Below are positions 35,979 through 44,465 of a DNA stretch of 44,465 bases, one piece after another. Every line of letters starts with the position of its first letter. The stretch's first letter is position 1. The stretch comes from an uncultured beta proteobacterium (GTDB taxonomy: Bacteria > Pseudomonadota > Gammaproteobacteria > Burkholderiales > Burkholderiaceae), in contig CAIPQU010000049.1 in NCBI GenBank assembly GCA_903867305.1, forward strand, positions 1-44,465. The letters are read 5' to 3'. Made by a program: the position numbers and the translations under genes. Under the pieces are notes generated by a model that saw nothing but the letters and a program-made list of their open reading frames with translations, was not told the origin of the DNA and searched no databases.

Positions 35979-38341
35979 TGAACCTCCTGAAATGAAGAAA
36001 AGTTATTTTTTTTAGCTTTCATGATTGCTGCATATACTCTTTGAGGAGTCATCGGTGTTTCGTTAATCTCTGCATTCATTGATTTCAGAGCATCTCGAAT
36101 GGCGTTTGCTATAGCTGCAGGTGGTGCAATTGCGCCACCCTCACCCATCCCTTTCATTCCATACTCAGTATGTAATGATGGTGTTACCATATGATCAATT
36201 TTGATAGCAGGTATTTCTGGAGCACCTGGCAATAAATAATCTGCAAAGGTTGTTGCTAAAGGTTGACCATTTTCACTATAAGGAATTTCTTCATAAAGTG
36301 CCGTACCAATACCTTGAGCAATACCCCCAATGATTTGTCCATCTACGATAAGTGGATTCACCACGGTTCCACAGTCTTCTACAATTCCGAAATCTAATAT
36401 ATCGACCTTACCAGTATCAGGATCCACTGCTACAACGGCAACCTGTGTTGCATAAGTAAATACTCCTGTATCAATATCTGGCTCATAAGTTACAAGTACC
36501 TCTAATAGTGGATCAAGATCTTTAGGAAGAGCATCTTGTCGTAGATGAGCAATTCGAGCAACTTCACTAAGTTGAATTGAAGTATTGGGCCCATAAATTA
36601 GGTCTTCTTCAAATCGTAATTCATCTTTTTGGCAATTTAGTAAATGAGCCGCAATAATTGCTATCTTCAATTTAAGTTGTCGACATGCCTTGGCAACTGC
36701 ACCACCAGCCATGACCATACTTCTCGAGGCAAAAGTTCCCATACCAAATGCACTTGTTTGAGTGTCACCGTGTCGAATACTGACATGACTAGGATCAATC
36801 CCCAATTCTTGATGAGCAACCTGCGCTAAAGTAGTCTCCATACCCTGACCATGAGATACGATACCGACAGAGATAATAAGTGATCCATCAGTCATCATTC
36901 TTGCACTAGCGGTCTCGTATCCTGGAATAACAGGAACACCACGAGATACCCATTCACCACAACCATGGGCTGTTTGCTCTGTAAACGAAGCAAAACCAAT
37001 CCCTATCAATCTTCCATCAGACTCTGGAGTTTGTTGACGTAAACGTATCTTATCAAAACCAATTAGGTCCACAGCTCGACGAACTGATTCTGCATAGTTG
37101 CCACTATCATAAAATAAATTAGTAATATTGCGATAAGGCATTGCCTCTTCGGGAATCATATTTTCCATTCTTACAATATAGGGTTCACGCCCAACCGCAT
37201 GAGCAATTTCATCAATGACTCTCTCAATCGTAAAACATGCTGCTGGTCTAGCCACACCACGATATGCACCTATTGGAGATTTATTAGTAGCTACTGTATA
37301 AGTTCGTACTGTGTAATGGGGTACAACATAAGGCCCCGGTATATTTCTAGAAGCCATTCCTGTTTCCATAAAAGGGCCATTAGGCCAATGGGAATAAGCT
37401 CCAGCATCGACATATATATCAACATCTAGCCCTAGAATTTTTCCTTGGCTATCGGCATATGCGGTTACTTTATGGTGATGCTCACGACAATGAATCGCCG
37501 TCATGATATGTTCACTTTTATCTTCTACCCATCGAATTGGTTTCTTTAATTTCAAAGCAAGGGCTACAACCATCAACTCCTCAGGATATAAAACACGCTT
37601 TGCGCCAAAAGCTCCGCCCATATCGGGTGTAATAAGATGTAATGTATTTTCATCAATACCTAAGGCTTGAGCCATACCTACACGCGTTTGATGAGGTGAT
37701 TGCGAACCTGTATATACGATTAGCTCATTCAGTCGATGATCCCATATCGCTAAAATAGCTCTACCTTCCATCGGAACAGCAGACTGACGATTCATTTTAA
37801 ATTCACGCTGAATCGTAACACTCGCATTTTGACGAGCCGCCTCTATATCTCCATAATGACTATGTTTCGCAACATAAATATTATCTCCCCACTCTTCTCT
37901 TATTAAAGGGGAATTTGGGCTTGTTGCCGCTAATAACTCAACGATTGCTGGAAGCTCTTGGATATCTACTTGAACAGAGTCAGCGATGTCTTCTGCAATC
38001 GAACGGTTTTCTGCAATGACCATTGCAATAGGCTCACCCGCAAAACGAACTCGATCAGTTGCCAAAGCGGGATGCTCAGAATATTTAAAGCCATCTACTT
38101 TAGGAACGGCAATGATAGGCTTCAGATTAGGAAAATCACTTGCCTGAAAAACTTGATCTTTAAACGTCTCAGGAATATAAATACTTTTAATATTGCCATG
38201 CGCATATGAACTTCTGACAAAAGCAACATCAAGAATCCCAGGGAAATGAATATCTGAAACAAACTGTCCCTTACCATATAAATGACGTTCATCTTCTTTC
38301 CTCTTTAGTCTCGCTCCAACACCTTTTCCGGGTTTATCCAA
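35975..38341 (-). CDS. Molybdenum hydroxylase large (molybdopterin) subunit, xanthine-dehydrogenase family
   Basis: 788 aa catalytic subunit binding molybdopterin cytosine dinucleotide. Visible: ARLKRKEDERHLYGKGQFVSDI at the N-terminus, the Mo-cofactor loop DMGGAFGAKRVLYPEE (about 240-255), GAYRGVARPAACF (358-370), and the catalytic Glu about 734 in GMGEGGAIAPP. The active-site loop is AYRG, not AYRCSFR, so it lacks the Cys that holds Cu in form I CO dehydrogenase. It is therefore a hydroxylase of unknown substrate, of the form II/aldehyde oxidase/N-heterocycle hydroxylase type. Neighbours (HyuAB, RidA, ALDH) suggest an N-heterocycle. Operon order here is L-M-S. No maturation genes adjoin. 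Confidence 0.93.
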   Translation of the reverse strand: MDKPGKGVGARLKRKEDERHLYGKGQFVSDIHFPGILDVAFVRSSYAHGNIKSIYIPETFKDQVFQASDFPNLKPIIAVPKVDGFKYSEHPALATDRVRFAGEPIAMVIAENRSIAEDIADSVQVDIQELPAIVELLAATSPNSPLIREEWGDNIYVAKHSHYGDIEAARQNASVTIQREFKMNRQSAVPMEGRAILAIWDHRLNELIVYTGSQSPHQTRVGMAQALGIDENTLHLITPDMGGAFGAKRVLYPEELMVVALALKLKKPIRWVEDKSEHIMTAIHCREHHHKVTAYADSQGKILGLDVDIYVDAGAYSHWPNGPFMETGMASRNIPGPYVVPHYTVRTYTVATNKSPIGAYRGVARPAACFTIERVIDEIAHAVGREPYIVRMENMIPEEAMPYRNITNLFYDSGNYAESVRRAVDLIGFDKIRLRQQTPESDGRLIGIGFASFTEQTAHGCGEWVSRGVPVIPGYETASARMMTDGSLIISVGIVSHGQGMETTLAQVAHQELGIDPSHVSIRHGDTQTSAFGMGTFASRSMVMAGGAVAKACRQLKLKIAIIAAHLLNCQKDELRFEEDLIYGPNTSIQLSEVARIAHLRQDALPKDLDPLLEVLVTYEPDIDTGVFTYATQVAVVAVDPDTGKVDILDFGIVEDCGTVVNPLIVDGQIIGGIAQGIGTALYEEIPYSENGQPLATTFADYLLPGAPEIPAIKIDHMVTPSLHTEYGMKGMGEGGAIAPPAAIANAIRDALKSMNAEINETPMTPQRVYAAIMKAKKNNFSSFQEVQ

Positions 38342-38390
38342 TTTTTATATCCTCATCTGTCAATTCTTATTTATTTTATAAAACAAACTC

Positions 38391-39392
38391 TCATAGAGGC
38401 TTAAGACCCATCTCCTTAACTAGCTTGTTATATTTTTCAATATCACCATGACGCAGTGATTTAAATTCATCTGGTGAGGTTAAATAGGTTTCTGCACCAA
38501 GTGTTTGAATATGTGAAATCATTTCTGGAGAGTTCATTGCTTCTTTAAGTGCGATGTTGATTTTAGTAACAATTTCTTTAGGTAAATTCGCTGGACCTTC
38601 AATACCCATCCAAAAATTCATTGTTGCACTAGGAAAACCAGCCTCTTTAGCTGTTTGCACATTAGGAAGAGTTTGAGATCTTTTTTCCGACATCACTAAA
38701 AGAGGTTTTACTTGACCGGATCGAATAAATCCAATTGTCGAGGGTAAAGAGTCAAACACCATAGAGACTTGCCCAGAAATGACATCTGGAAATGCCTGAC
38801 CAGAAGATTTATAAGGAATATGGACCATATTGATATCTGTCGCATTCATTAAAATTTGACCAGATAAGTGACCGCTACTTCCAGGACCAGCTGAAGCATA
38901 ACTGAGCGAGTCTTTCCCACTACCCTTAGCATAACTTATAAGATCAGTTAAAGTTTTAATGGGTAAATTATTATTGACTACTAAAATATTCGGCGTAACA
39001 ATGATCGTACCAATAGGAGTGAAATCAAGGTCAGAGTTATAAGAAAGACCCCTTATTAATACTGGAGCAACGGCAACCATCGGAGGACTTGTCAATAAAA
39101 GAGTATAACCATCGGGTTGTGACTTTGCTACATATGCCGCCCCTATAGTCCCACCTGCACCACCTTTATTTTCAACAACAATCGTCTGCCGTAAAGCATT
39201 ACCTAAAGCCTGACCAAGTACCCTACCAATGGTGTCAGAAACTCCACCGGTTGCATACGGGACAACAAGTGTAATAGGTTTCACAGGGTAACTAGTTTGA
39301 GCTAGAACCTCAGAACAAAAAAAACATATAACACTCAATGTTATAAAAATTCTTCGAAGACTCATTTGTTTGTATTTGATAATATTTAACAT
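38391..39392 (-). CDS. Bug-family (tripartite tricarboxylate) substrate-binding protein 2
   Basis: 333 aa. Signal peptide ending near VLAQT (about 33). Bug signature: YPVKPITLVVPYATGGVSDTIGRVLGQALG, VENKGGAGGTIGAAYVAKSQPDGYTLLLTSPPM, IPYKSSGQAFPDVISGQVSMVF. The ATG at 39392 has GGGG six bases upstream; an internal Met at residue 10 would give a more standard signal peptide but lacks a ribosome-binding site. It lies 33 bp after the RidA gene and 49 bp before the Mo large subunit, so it probably captures the pathway substrate or a relative. Confidence 0.92.
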   Translation of the reverse strand: MLNIIKYKQMSLRRIFITLSVICFFCSEVLAQTSYPVKPITLVVPYATGGVSDTIGRVLGQALGNALRQTIVVENKGGAGGTIGAAYVAKSQPDGYTLLLTSPPMVAVAPVLIRGLSYNSDLDFTPIGTIIVTPNILVVNNNLPIKTLTDLISYAKGSGKDSLSYASAGPGSSGHLSGQILMNATDINMVHIPYKSSGQAFPDVISGQVSMVFDSLPSTIGFIRSGQVKPLLVMSEKRSQTLPNVQTAKEAGFPSATMNFWMGIEGPANLPKEIVTKINIALKEAMNSPEMISHIQTLGAETYLTSPDEFKSLRHGDIEKYNKLVKEMGLKPL

Positions 39393-39425
39393 AAGTTACC
39401 CCATTATTTATTAAGTCATCGTTAA

Positions 39426-39776
39426 TCAGATTGCAGCTATTGCGGTGATTTCAATTAAACACATAGGATCATTCAGCTCTACTTTACCGCAGCATCTAGT
39501 TGGGGTTTCATTAGGAATGACCCAAGAATCCCATACTTTGTTCATTAATGCAAAATCATCCATAGTTTTTAACCAAATTTGTGCAGAAATTAAACGGGAT
39601 TTATTCGATCCTGCTTCTTTTAATAAGGCATCGATTTTTTCTAATACTTGACGTGCTTGATCCGCAACATCAGTCTGTCTATTATCAGGAACCTGACCAG
39701 ATATATAAATAATTCCATTGTGTATTAAAGCTCTACTGCGCCTTGCATTTTGATCTATACGAATCATTTCACTCAT
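39426..39776 (-). CDS. RidA-family protein (short type)
   Basis: 116 aa, standard RidA length: RALIHNGIIYISGQVPDNRQTDVADQARQVLEKIDALLKEAGSN, then NETPTRCCGKVELNDPMCLIEITAIAAI with the conserved Arg in PTRCC. RidA proteins hydrolyse enamine/imine or aminoacrylate-type intermediates; in the Rut pyrimidine pathway a RidA member (RutC) has such a role. Placed between HyuB (25 bp) and a Bug gene, it likely handles an unstable nitrogenous intermediate in this pathway. Confidence 0.9.
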   Translation of the reverse strand: MSEMIRIDQNARRSRALIHNGIIYISGQVPDNRQTDVADQARQVLEKIDALLKEAGSNKSRLISAQIWLKTMDDFALMNKVWDSWVIPNETPTRCCGKVELNDPMCLIEITAIAAI

Positions 39777-39801
39777 GTTGAACTCTCCCTATTAAATTTT
39801 G

Positions 39802-41382
39802 CTATTTATAAATTCCATATGCTCCACCACCAGCGGTTTCCATCAAAATACGATCTCCTGCTTTAAGGATTTTAGGATCCGTTGGATCAACATCAATGTC
39901 ATTAATTGAAAGTCGTCCTTGCTTTCCAGAACCACCGCCGGCTAAACCAGCAGGGACGGACTTTAACTGGGTCATTAAAAAAGACGCTGTTACATTTTTG
40001 GCATCTGCTAATAATTCAAACTCAAAACTAATTCCATGGCCGCCATGATGAAGTCCTTGACCACCGCTATTTCGACGAATCTCACGACGAAGTACTTTGA
40101 TTGGGGCTGAACTTTCCATGACTTCAATTGGGGTATTGCCTAAATTACCTGGAAATGACATGGCAGAAAAGCCTGCTCGACGGGCAGTCGCACCTTGACC
40201 CGCATTTAAAAAATTAACCACAGCAAAACGTTTCCCACACCACTCTCCAGACATTGTCATTGAAGAGTTTGGAGATCCACCAGCCCAAACTTTATTAGGT
40301 AGAACATCCGATAACGCTTTAAAAACTGCAGCAGGAAGAAGATGTCCTATGGCACTTCTTCCACCGGATGCAGCAGGGAAAGTTGGATTAAATATAGAGC
40401 CTAGGGGCGCAAAGGTTGAGAAAGGAATAAAACATCCTTCATTATTGGGTATATCGGAGCATAGTAGAGCTTTTAATCCATATACGGTGTATGCAAAAGT
40501 ATAAATTGGTACCACATTTACGGCTCTTGCTATTTGTGGACTTGAACCTGTAAAGTCAATATGAATGCTATCTCCTGTCACATTCAACTGACATTGAATG
40601 ATGATAGGCTCTTCAAAGCCATCATGTTGTACGGTGGAAGAATAAACGCCATCAGGAATTGCTCGAATTGCTTCACGCATAGCAATTTCAGAACGTTTAC
40701 GTAATTCCGCTCCAAGAATTTTTAAATCTACAACATGCAACAAATCTTCTAATCGTTGTGACATCATTTTGCAGGCAGAAACTTGTGCCCATATATCTCC
40801 CATGCCTTGATCAGGTACTCGAATATTTTGAGTAATCATTTCGATGAGTACCTGATTCGGATGACCTGCATCAAGTAATTTCATCATCGGAATCTGAAGT
40901 CCCTCCTCGTAGATTTCACGAGAACTATTACTTCTAAGTTTTCCACCAATATCCGGTAAATGTGAAACAACAGCAGCAAAAGCAACTAAGGAATTCTGAT
41001 AAAAAATGGGCATGACAGTTGTCACATCATGGATATGACCAGAGCCTTTCCAAGGATCATTAGTTATAAAAACATCTCCAGGCATGATGGTATTAGGTGG
41101 ATACTTTTCAAGAAAATGACGCACCGTTGCAGGTAAACATCCAATAAATCCAGGTAAACTCATAGTTGACTGTGCAAGTGATCGGCCTTCGGCATCAGTC
41201 AAAACAATGGCAAAATCGTTACCGTCACGTACTAATGTCGAAAAGCAAGTTCTGACAAAGGCTGCAGAAGCCTCATCTACAACACTGATGAGACGTTTCC
41301 ACAATATCTCAAGCTCAATTGATCCTAATTGGCGATCTGTCTTGACATTAATACTTGAATTATTTTTATCTAATATTTCCAT
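39802..41382 (-). CDS. Hydantoinase/oxoprolinase subunit B (HyuB-like)
   Basis: 526 aa. Hydantoinase_B family signatures: GDVFITNDPWKGSGHIHDVTTVMPIF (about 102-127), AAVVSHLPDIGGKLRSNSSREIYEEGLQIPMMKL, NSGGQGLHHGGHGISFEFELL and the C-terminal AGDRILMETAGGGAYGIYK. With subunit A it forms an ATP-dependent amide- or carbon-activating enzyme; known members are 5-oxoprolinase, N-methylhydantoinase, caprolactamase and the acetone/acetophenone carboxylases. The HyuA stop and HyuB start are adjacent (TAAATG), so a stoichiometric complex is expected. Confidence 0.92.
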   Translation of the reverse strand: MEILDKNNSSINVKTDRQLGSIELEILWKRLISVVDEASAAFVRTCFSTLVRDGNDFAIVLTDAEGRSLAQSTMSLPGFIGCLPATVRHFLEKYPPNTIMPGDVFITNDPWKGSGHIHDVTTVMPIFYQNSLVAFAAVVSHLPDIGGKLRSNSSREIYEEGLQIPMMKLLDAGHPNQVLIEMITQNIRVPDQGMGDIWAQVSACKMMSQRLEDLLHVVDLKILGAELRKRSEIAMREAIRAIPDGVYSSTVQHDGFEEPIIIQCQLNVTGDSIHIDFTGSSPQIARAVNVVPIYTFAYTVYGLKALLCSDIPNNEGCFIPFSTFAPLGSIFNPTFPAASGGRSAIGHLLPAAVFKALSDVLPNKVWAGGSPNSSMTMSGEWCGKRFAVVNFLNAGQGATARRAGFSAMSFPGNLGNTPIEVMESSAPIKVLRREIRRNSGGQGLHHGGHGISFEFELLADAKNVTASFLMTQLKSVPAGLAGGGSGKQGRLSINDIDVDPTDPKILKAGDRILMETAGGGAYGIYK

Positions 41383-43497
41383 TTACTCAAACTCCTTGAG
41401 TGTGATAGATACAGTAAGGTCTGACAAAATCTCGACCTCTGAGATGATGGGGACCACGATCGTTGATTCACGCTCTTCAAGAATTAATGGCCCATTTAAT
41501 TTCTGCCCAGCTTTAAGTGAGTAACGGTTATAGACATTTACACGTCCATAAGCTTTTTTTATCGGTTGATAAATTTCCCTAGTCTTGTGCTTAGCATCAG
41601 AAACACTAACACGACCATCTCCCCATTCAAAGTGATGTCCTATTGTTTGCTCCATCCCCGTCAAACGCCAAGTAATAATTTGTGGATGAGCATTCGGCAC
41701 AATTCTTCCATAGAGTTTTTGATATTGTTCTTCAAACAGCTCAAGAATTTTTTGACCAGTTTGAGTATTGAGTTCCTGCCAATCAAGTGCAATCGATATA
41801 TCAGCACCTTGTCCGTAATAACGCATTTCAATACCAATTTGCCAGGTTATATTTTGGGCATTTGCCATAATAAGCTCTGACTCAGATTCAACTTTTAGAT
41901 TGTTTAAGGCCTGTTGAATCTGAGGCCAATCACAATGAGCTAAAAGTTGAGGATTTGACCAAGCACGATCAGATCTTGCAGGTGCTGCCAGCATTCCCAA
42001 ACATGATCCAGCACCAGCGGCGATCGGAATCAAAACACGCGGTATACGAAGATTTCTTGCTACTTCGACAGCATGAACGGGTCCCGCACCTCCAGTGGCA
42101 ACCATCGCAAAATCTCTTGGGTCATGACCATTTTCAGCGATATGAATACGCGCTGCACTTGCCATATTTTCATTCACAATATTATAAATTCCCCAAGCCG
42201 CATCGGTCATTGATACTTCTAGTTTCTGAGCCAAATACGTCATTACTATCTGAGCTTGATCAATATCAAGCTTCATCTCACCACCTAAAAAATTATCCGC
42301 ACTTAAATATCCAAGGAGCAAGTCAGCGTCAGTGACCGTAGCATTTTCTCCCCCTTGACCATAACAAACTGGACCAGGTACAGAGCCAGATGACTCTGGA
42401 CCAACATTTAAAAGACCCAATCGATTAACTGATGCGATTGATCCACCACCAGCTCCAATTTCAATTAATTCAATACTAGGAATCAAAATAGGTAATCCAG
42501 ATCCTCTTTTAAAACGCTGCACACGAGCACATTCAAAATAATGAGCAACTGGAGCCACTCCGTCAATGGCTACACAAGCTTTTGCAGTTGTCCCACCCAT
42601 ATCAAAGGCAAGCACATGCTGAACATGGTTTTGTCGTGCAGTATTAAGTGCTGATAACACTCCTGCTGCAGGTCCAGACTCTAAAAGAAAAATGGGGGTT
42701 TGTGCAGCTGTTTTTGCAGAAGTGAAGCCACCACTAGAAATCATGACACGTAAAGGAACACCTTCTTGTATTTGATCAATACGATCTTCAAGTTCCTCAA
42801 GATATGAAGCAACAATTGGTTTTACATAAGCACTCGCTACAACCGTGGAAGTTCTTTCATATTCCTTGATTTCAGATGCAATTTCAGATGATAGGGAAAT
42901 TGAAACATTAGGTAAGGCATGTTGTAAATATTCCCCCATCAATTTTTCATGACCATCATTAATGTAAGAGTGTAAGAATGAAACAGCTACTGAATCAACG
43001 TTCATCTTTTTTAACGCTACTGCAACTCTACCCATTTCTAGTGGATGTAAAGGATCCATTACGATTCCTTGTGCATTCATTCTTTCCTGAACTTCAACAC
43101 GACAATCGGCGTCAACCAATGGTTTAGGTAAAACAATATCTAAATCATATATGTCATAACGCCATTCACGACCAATGTCCAACATATCCCCCATCCCCAT
43201 GGAAGTAACTAAGGCAGTTTTTACCCCCTTTTTTTCGATGAGAGTATTTGTAATCAAGGTTGTACCATGAACTATTTCAGTTAATCGAGGTGTGGAAGAA
43301 CCAAGTGAACTTTTTACCTGCTGTAATAAATTGAGTATCAGACTCGAAACTGCCTCCCCAGGATCCGAAGGTGTCGTGGGAGTTTTGCCTACCCAAATTA
43401 AACCATTGGATGCAATAGTTGCAACTCCATCCGTAAAGGTACCTCCAATATCAATGGCAATTCGCAGCGTATCATTAGAGTTAGAAGCATTTTTCAT
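41383..43497 (-). CDS. Hydantoinase/oxoprolinase subunit A (HyuA-like)
   Basis: 704 aa ASKHA-fold ATP-binding subunit. N-terminal hydantoinase-oxoprolinase motif IAIDIGGTFTDGVA (about 13-26), EIVHGTTLITNTLIEKKGVKTALVTSMGM, then the catalytic domain with LAFDMGGTTAKACVAIDG, IPSIELIEIGAGGGSIA and ATGGAGPVHAVEVARNLRIPRVLIP. C-terminal acetophenone-carboxylase-like domain near the end. It uses ATP to activate a lactam/imide carbonyl or substrate for HyuB. Located 42 bp after the aldehyde dehydrogenase gene. The length is typical for separate A subunits. Confidence 0.93.
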   Translation of the reverse strand: MKNASNSNDTLRIAIDIGGTFTDGVATIASNGLIWVGKTPTTPSDPGEAVSSLILNLLQQVKSSLGSSTPRLTEIVHGTTLITNTLIEKKGVKTALVTSMGMGDMLDIGREWRYDIYDLDIVLPKPLVDADCRVEVQERMNAQGIVMDPLHPLEMGRVAVALKKMNVDSVAVSFLHSYINDGHEKLMGEYLQHALPNVSISLSSEIASEIKEYERTSTVVASAYVKPIVASYLEELEDRIDQIQEGVPLRVMISSGGFTSAKTAAQTPIFLLESGPAAGVLSALNTARQNHVQHVLAFDMGGTTAKACVAIDGVAPVAHYFECARVQRFKRGSGLPILIPSIELIEIGAGGGSIASVNRLGLLNVGPESSGSVPGPVCYGQGGENATVTDADLLLGYLSADNFLGGEMKLDIDQAQIVMTYLAQKLEVSMTDAAWGIYNIVNENMASAARIHIAENGHDPRDFAMVATGGAGPVHAVEVARNLRIPRVLIPIAAGAGSCLGMLAAPARSDRAWSNPQLLAHCDWPQIQQALNNLKVESESELIMANAQNITWQIGIEMRYYGQGADISIALDWQELNTQTGQKILELFEEQYQKLYGRIVPNAHPQIITWRLTGMEQTIGHHFEWGDGRVSVSDAKHKTREIYQPIKKAYGRVNVYNRYSLKAGQKLNGPLILEERESTIVVPIISEVEILSDLTVSITLKEFE

Positions 43498-43539
43498 AGG
43501 TATAGCATTAAGTCCTTATTTTATATTCCAGCTTTTATC

Positions 43540-44465
43540 TCAATAAGCAATCGTTATTAAACGTTCTTCAGTCATTTCACGAATAGCATAAGAAGGACCT
43601 TCACGTCCAAACCCACTATGTTTTACACCTCCAAATGGCATTACATCAGCCCGAGCACTTGAAGCTTCATTAATATGAATACCACCAAATCTTAATTGAC
43701 GAGAGGTTCGTAAAGCTGTTGAAAGATTGCTGGTGAATAAACCAACGGCTAAACCAAAAGGACTATCATTCGCTTGTCGAACAGCATCATCGAGTGAGTC
43801 ATACACTAGAATACTAATGACGGGCGCAAAAATTTCTTCACAATATACGCGCATATCTTTTTTCACATCAATTAAAATTGTCGGCATCATGACATTACCT
43901 TCACAAGTTCCCCCAGAAAGAAGTTTTGCTCCTGAAGTTATTGCCTCATTAACAAATGTCATGGCTCGCTGTGCCTGACTTCGACTGATCATAGGGCCAA
44001 CAATTGTCTCTGGGAGTGATGGATCTCCAGCTTTTGCTAATTTTGTGGCTTCAATAAATTGAGGAATAAAAGTCGATGAAATCCTACGATCGACAAACAA
44101 ACGCTGTACTGAAGTACAAACTTGACCGGCCTTACGAAAACCGGCATTAATAATTTTAGGTATTGCCATCGAAATATCAGCATCATGACAAACAATCGTA
44201 CTAGCTATACTTCCTAACTCTAATTGCATCCCCCTTAATCCAGCCGATTGTTGAATTTCAAGTCCAACGCGGGTACTACCAGTAAAAGCATAATATGCAA
44301 TTCTTTGGTCTAAGAGTAGTTGTCGACCAATACTTGCTCCAGACCCATTCACCAGGGCTAATAAAGTAGGTGGTAAACCAGCATCTAGTAGAATTTTGCA
44401 TAACTCTACGGCAGTTAAAGGAGTTACTTCAGAAGGTTTCAGGATGACGGCATTTCCACCCGCCA
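43540..44465 (-). CDS. NAD(P)-dependent aldehyde dehydrogenase, C-terminal part (cut by window edge)
   Basis: 308 codons visible, open to the right edge, where the upstream frame reads GGNAVILKPSEVTPLTA, a classic ALDH NAD-binding segment. An internal Met at 44352 is not the true start. The catalytic Cys is in FRKAGQVCTSVQR (codon near 44116-44118). The general-base Glu lies in MQLELGSIAST, where the usual ELGG is ELGS. Later motifs EEIFAPVISIL and MPFGGVKHSGFGREGP are standard. Not a methylmalonate-semialdehyde type by these motifs. First visible gene of the operon; it probably oxidises a semialdehyde product. Confidence 0.93.
   Translation of the reverse strand, partial: AGGNAVILKPSEVTPLTAVELCKILLDAGLPPTLLALVNGSGASIGRQLLLDQRIAYYAFTGSTRVGLEIQQSAGLRGMQLELGSIASTIVCHDADISMAIPKIINAGFRKAGQVCTSVQRLFVDRRISSTFIPQFIEATKLAKAGDPSLPETIVGPMISRSQAQRAMTFVNEAITSGAKLLSGGTCEGNVMMPTILIDVKKDMRVYCEEIFAPVISILVYDSLDDAVRQANDSPFGLAVGLFTSNLSTALRTSRQLRFGGIHINEASSARADVMPFGGVKHSGFGREGPSYAIREMTEERLITIAY

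Noticed and set aside
41955..42335. 126-codon plus-strand frame opposite hyuA
   Set aside because: Antisense to conserved HyuA motifs; low-complexity His/Gln-rich translation.

Overview
This window looks like a chromosomal segment of a low-GC betaproteobacterium, most likely Burkholderiales and possibly a freshwater Polynucleobacter-like lineage. The reasons are the alr / lplT / rimI / tsaB neighbourhood, the single-polypeptide methylmalonyl-CoA mutase beside meaB and pccBA, a CoxD/CoxE-like MoxR-VWA pair, and Bug-type (tripartite tricarboxylate) binding proteins encoded without their own transporter. The taxonomy is inferred from gene content and protein style; no database search was possible. 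No phage genes, insertion sequences or CRISPR arrays were seen.

Region 1 (1-22.9 kb) is mostly core genome. It starts with a truncated alanine racemase (alr) divergent from the lysophospholipid transporter lplT. A tsaB-rimI operon follows, ending in a degenerate uracil-glycosylase/HolD-like protein. Malate synthase A (aceB) stands alone. A tight operon encodes the whole methylmalonyl-CoA route: mutase, MeaB chaperone, propionyl-CoA carboxylase beta and alpha, and a VOC-family probable epimerase. It converts propionyl-CoA to succinyl-CoA. A GntR/FCD regulator is divergent from the mutase, and the gap between them holds a perfect 22-bp palindrome that is the obvious operator candidate. Next come two small c-type cytochromes, the MoxR/VWA pair, a RidA protein, topoisomerase IV (parE-parC), tRNA-Arg(CCU), a Nudix hydrolase, a GNAT acetyltransferase and tRNA-Asn(GUU). 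Between tRNA-Arg and the Nudix gene, two consensus DnaA boxes face each other in inverted orientation.

Region 2 (23-33.5 kb) begins after tRNA-Asn and is accessory and catabolic in character. Reading leftward are an alpha/beta hydrolase, a flavin-reductase-like FMN protein, a broken TRAP-type binding protein (one in-frame stop plus one homopolymer frameshift), a membrane histidine kinase and a small membrane protein. Reading rightward are a NitT/TauT-type ABC importer (binding protein, ATPase, two different permeases), a crotonase, a second hydrolase closely related to the first, and a lone family-3 binding lipoprotein.

Region 3 (33.5-44.5 kb) is one long minus-strand operon running in from the right edge: aldehyde dehydrogenase (cut), hydantoinase/oxoprolinase HyuA and HyuB, RidA, a Bug binding protein, a three-subunit molybdenum hydroxylase (large, FAD, 2Fe-2S) and a second Bug protein. 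The parts fit a catabolic pathway for an N-heterocycle or lactam. The molybdenum enzyme would hydroxylate the ring, HyuAB would open the resulting lactam or imide with ATP, RidA would clear enamine/imine products, and the dehydrogenase would oxidise a semialdehyde. The substrate cannot be read from sequence. This cluster is the best candidate for an undescribed system in the window.
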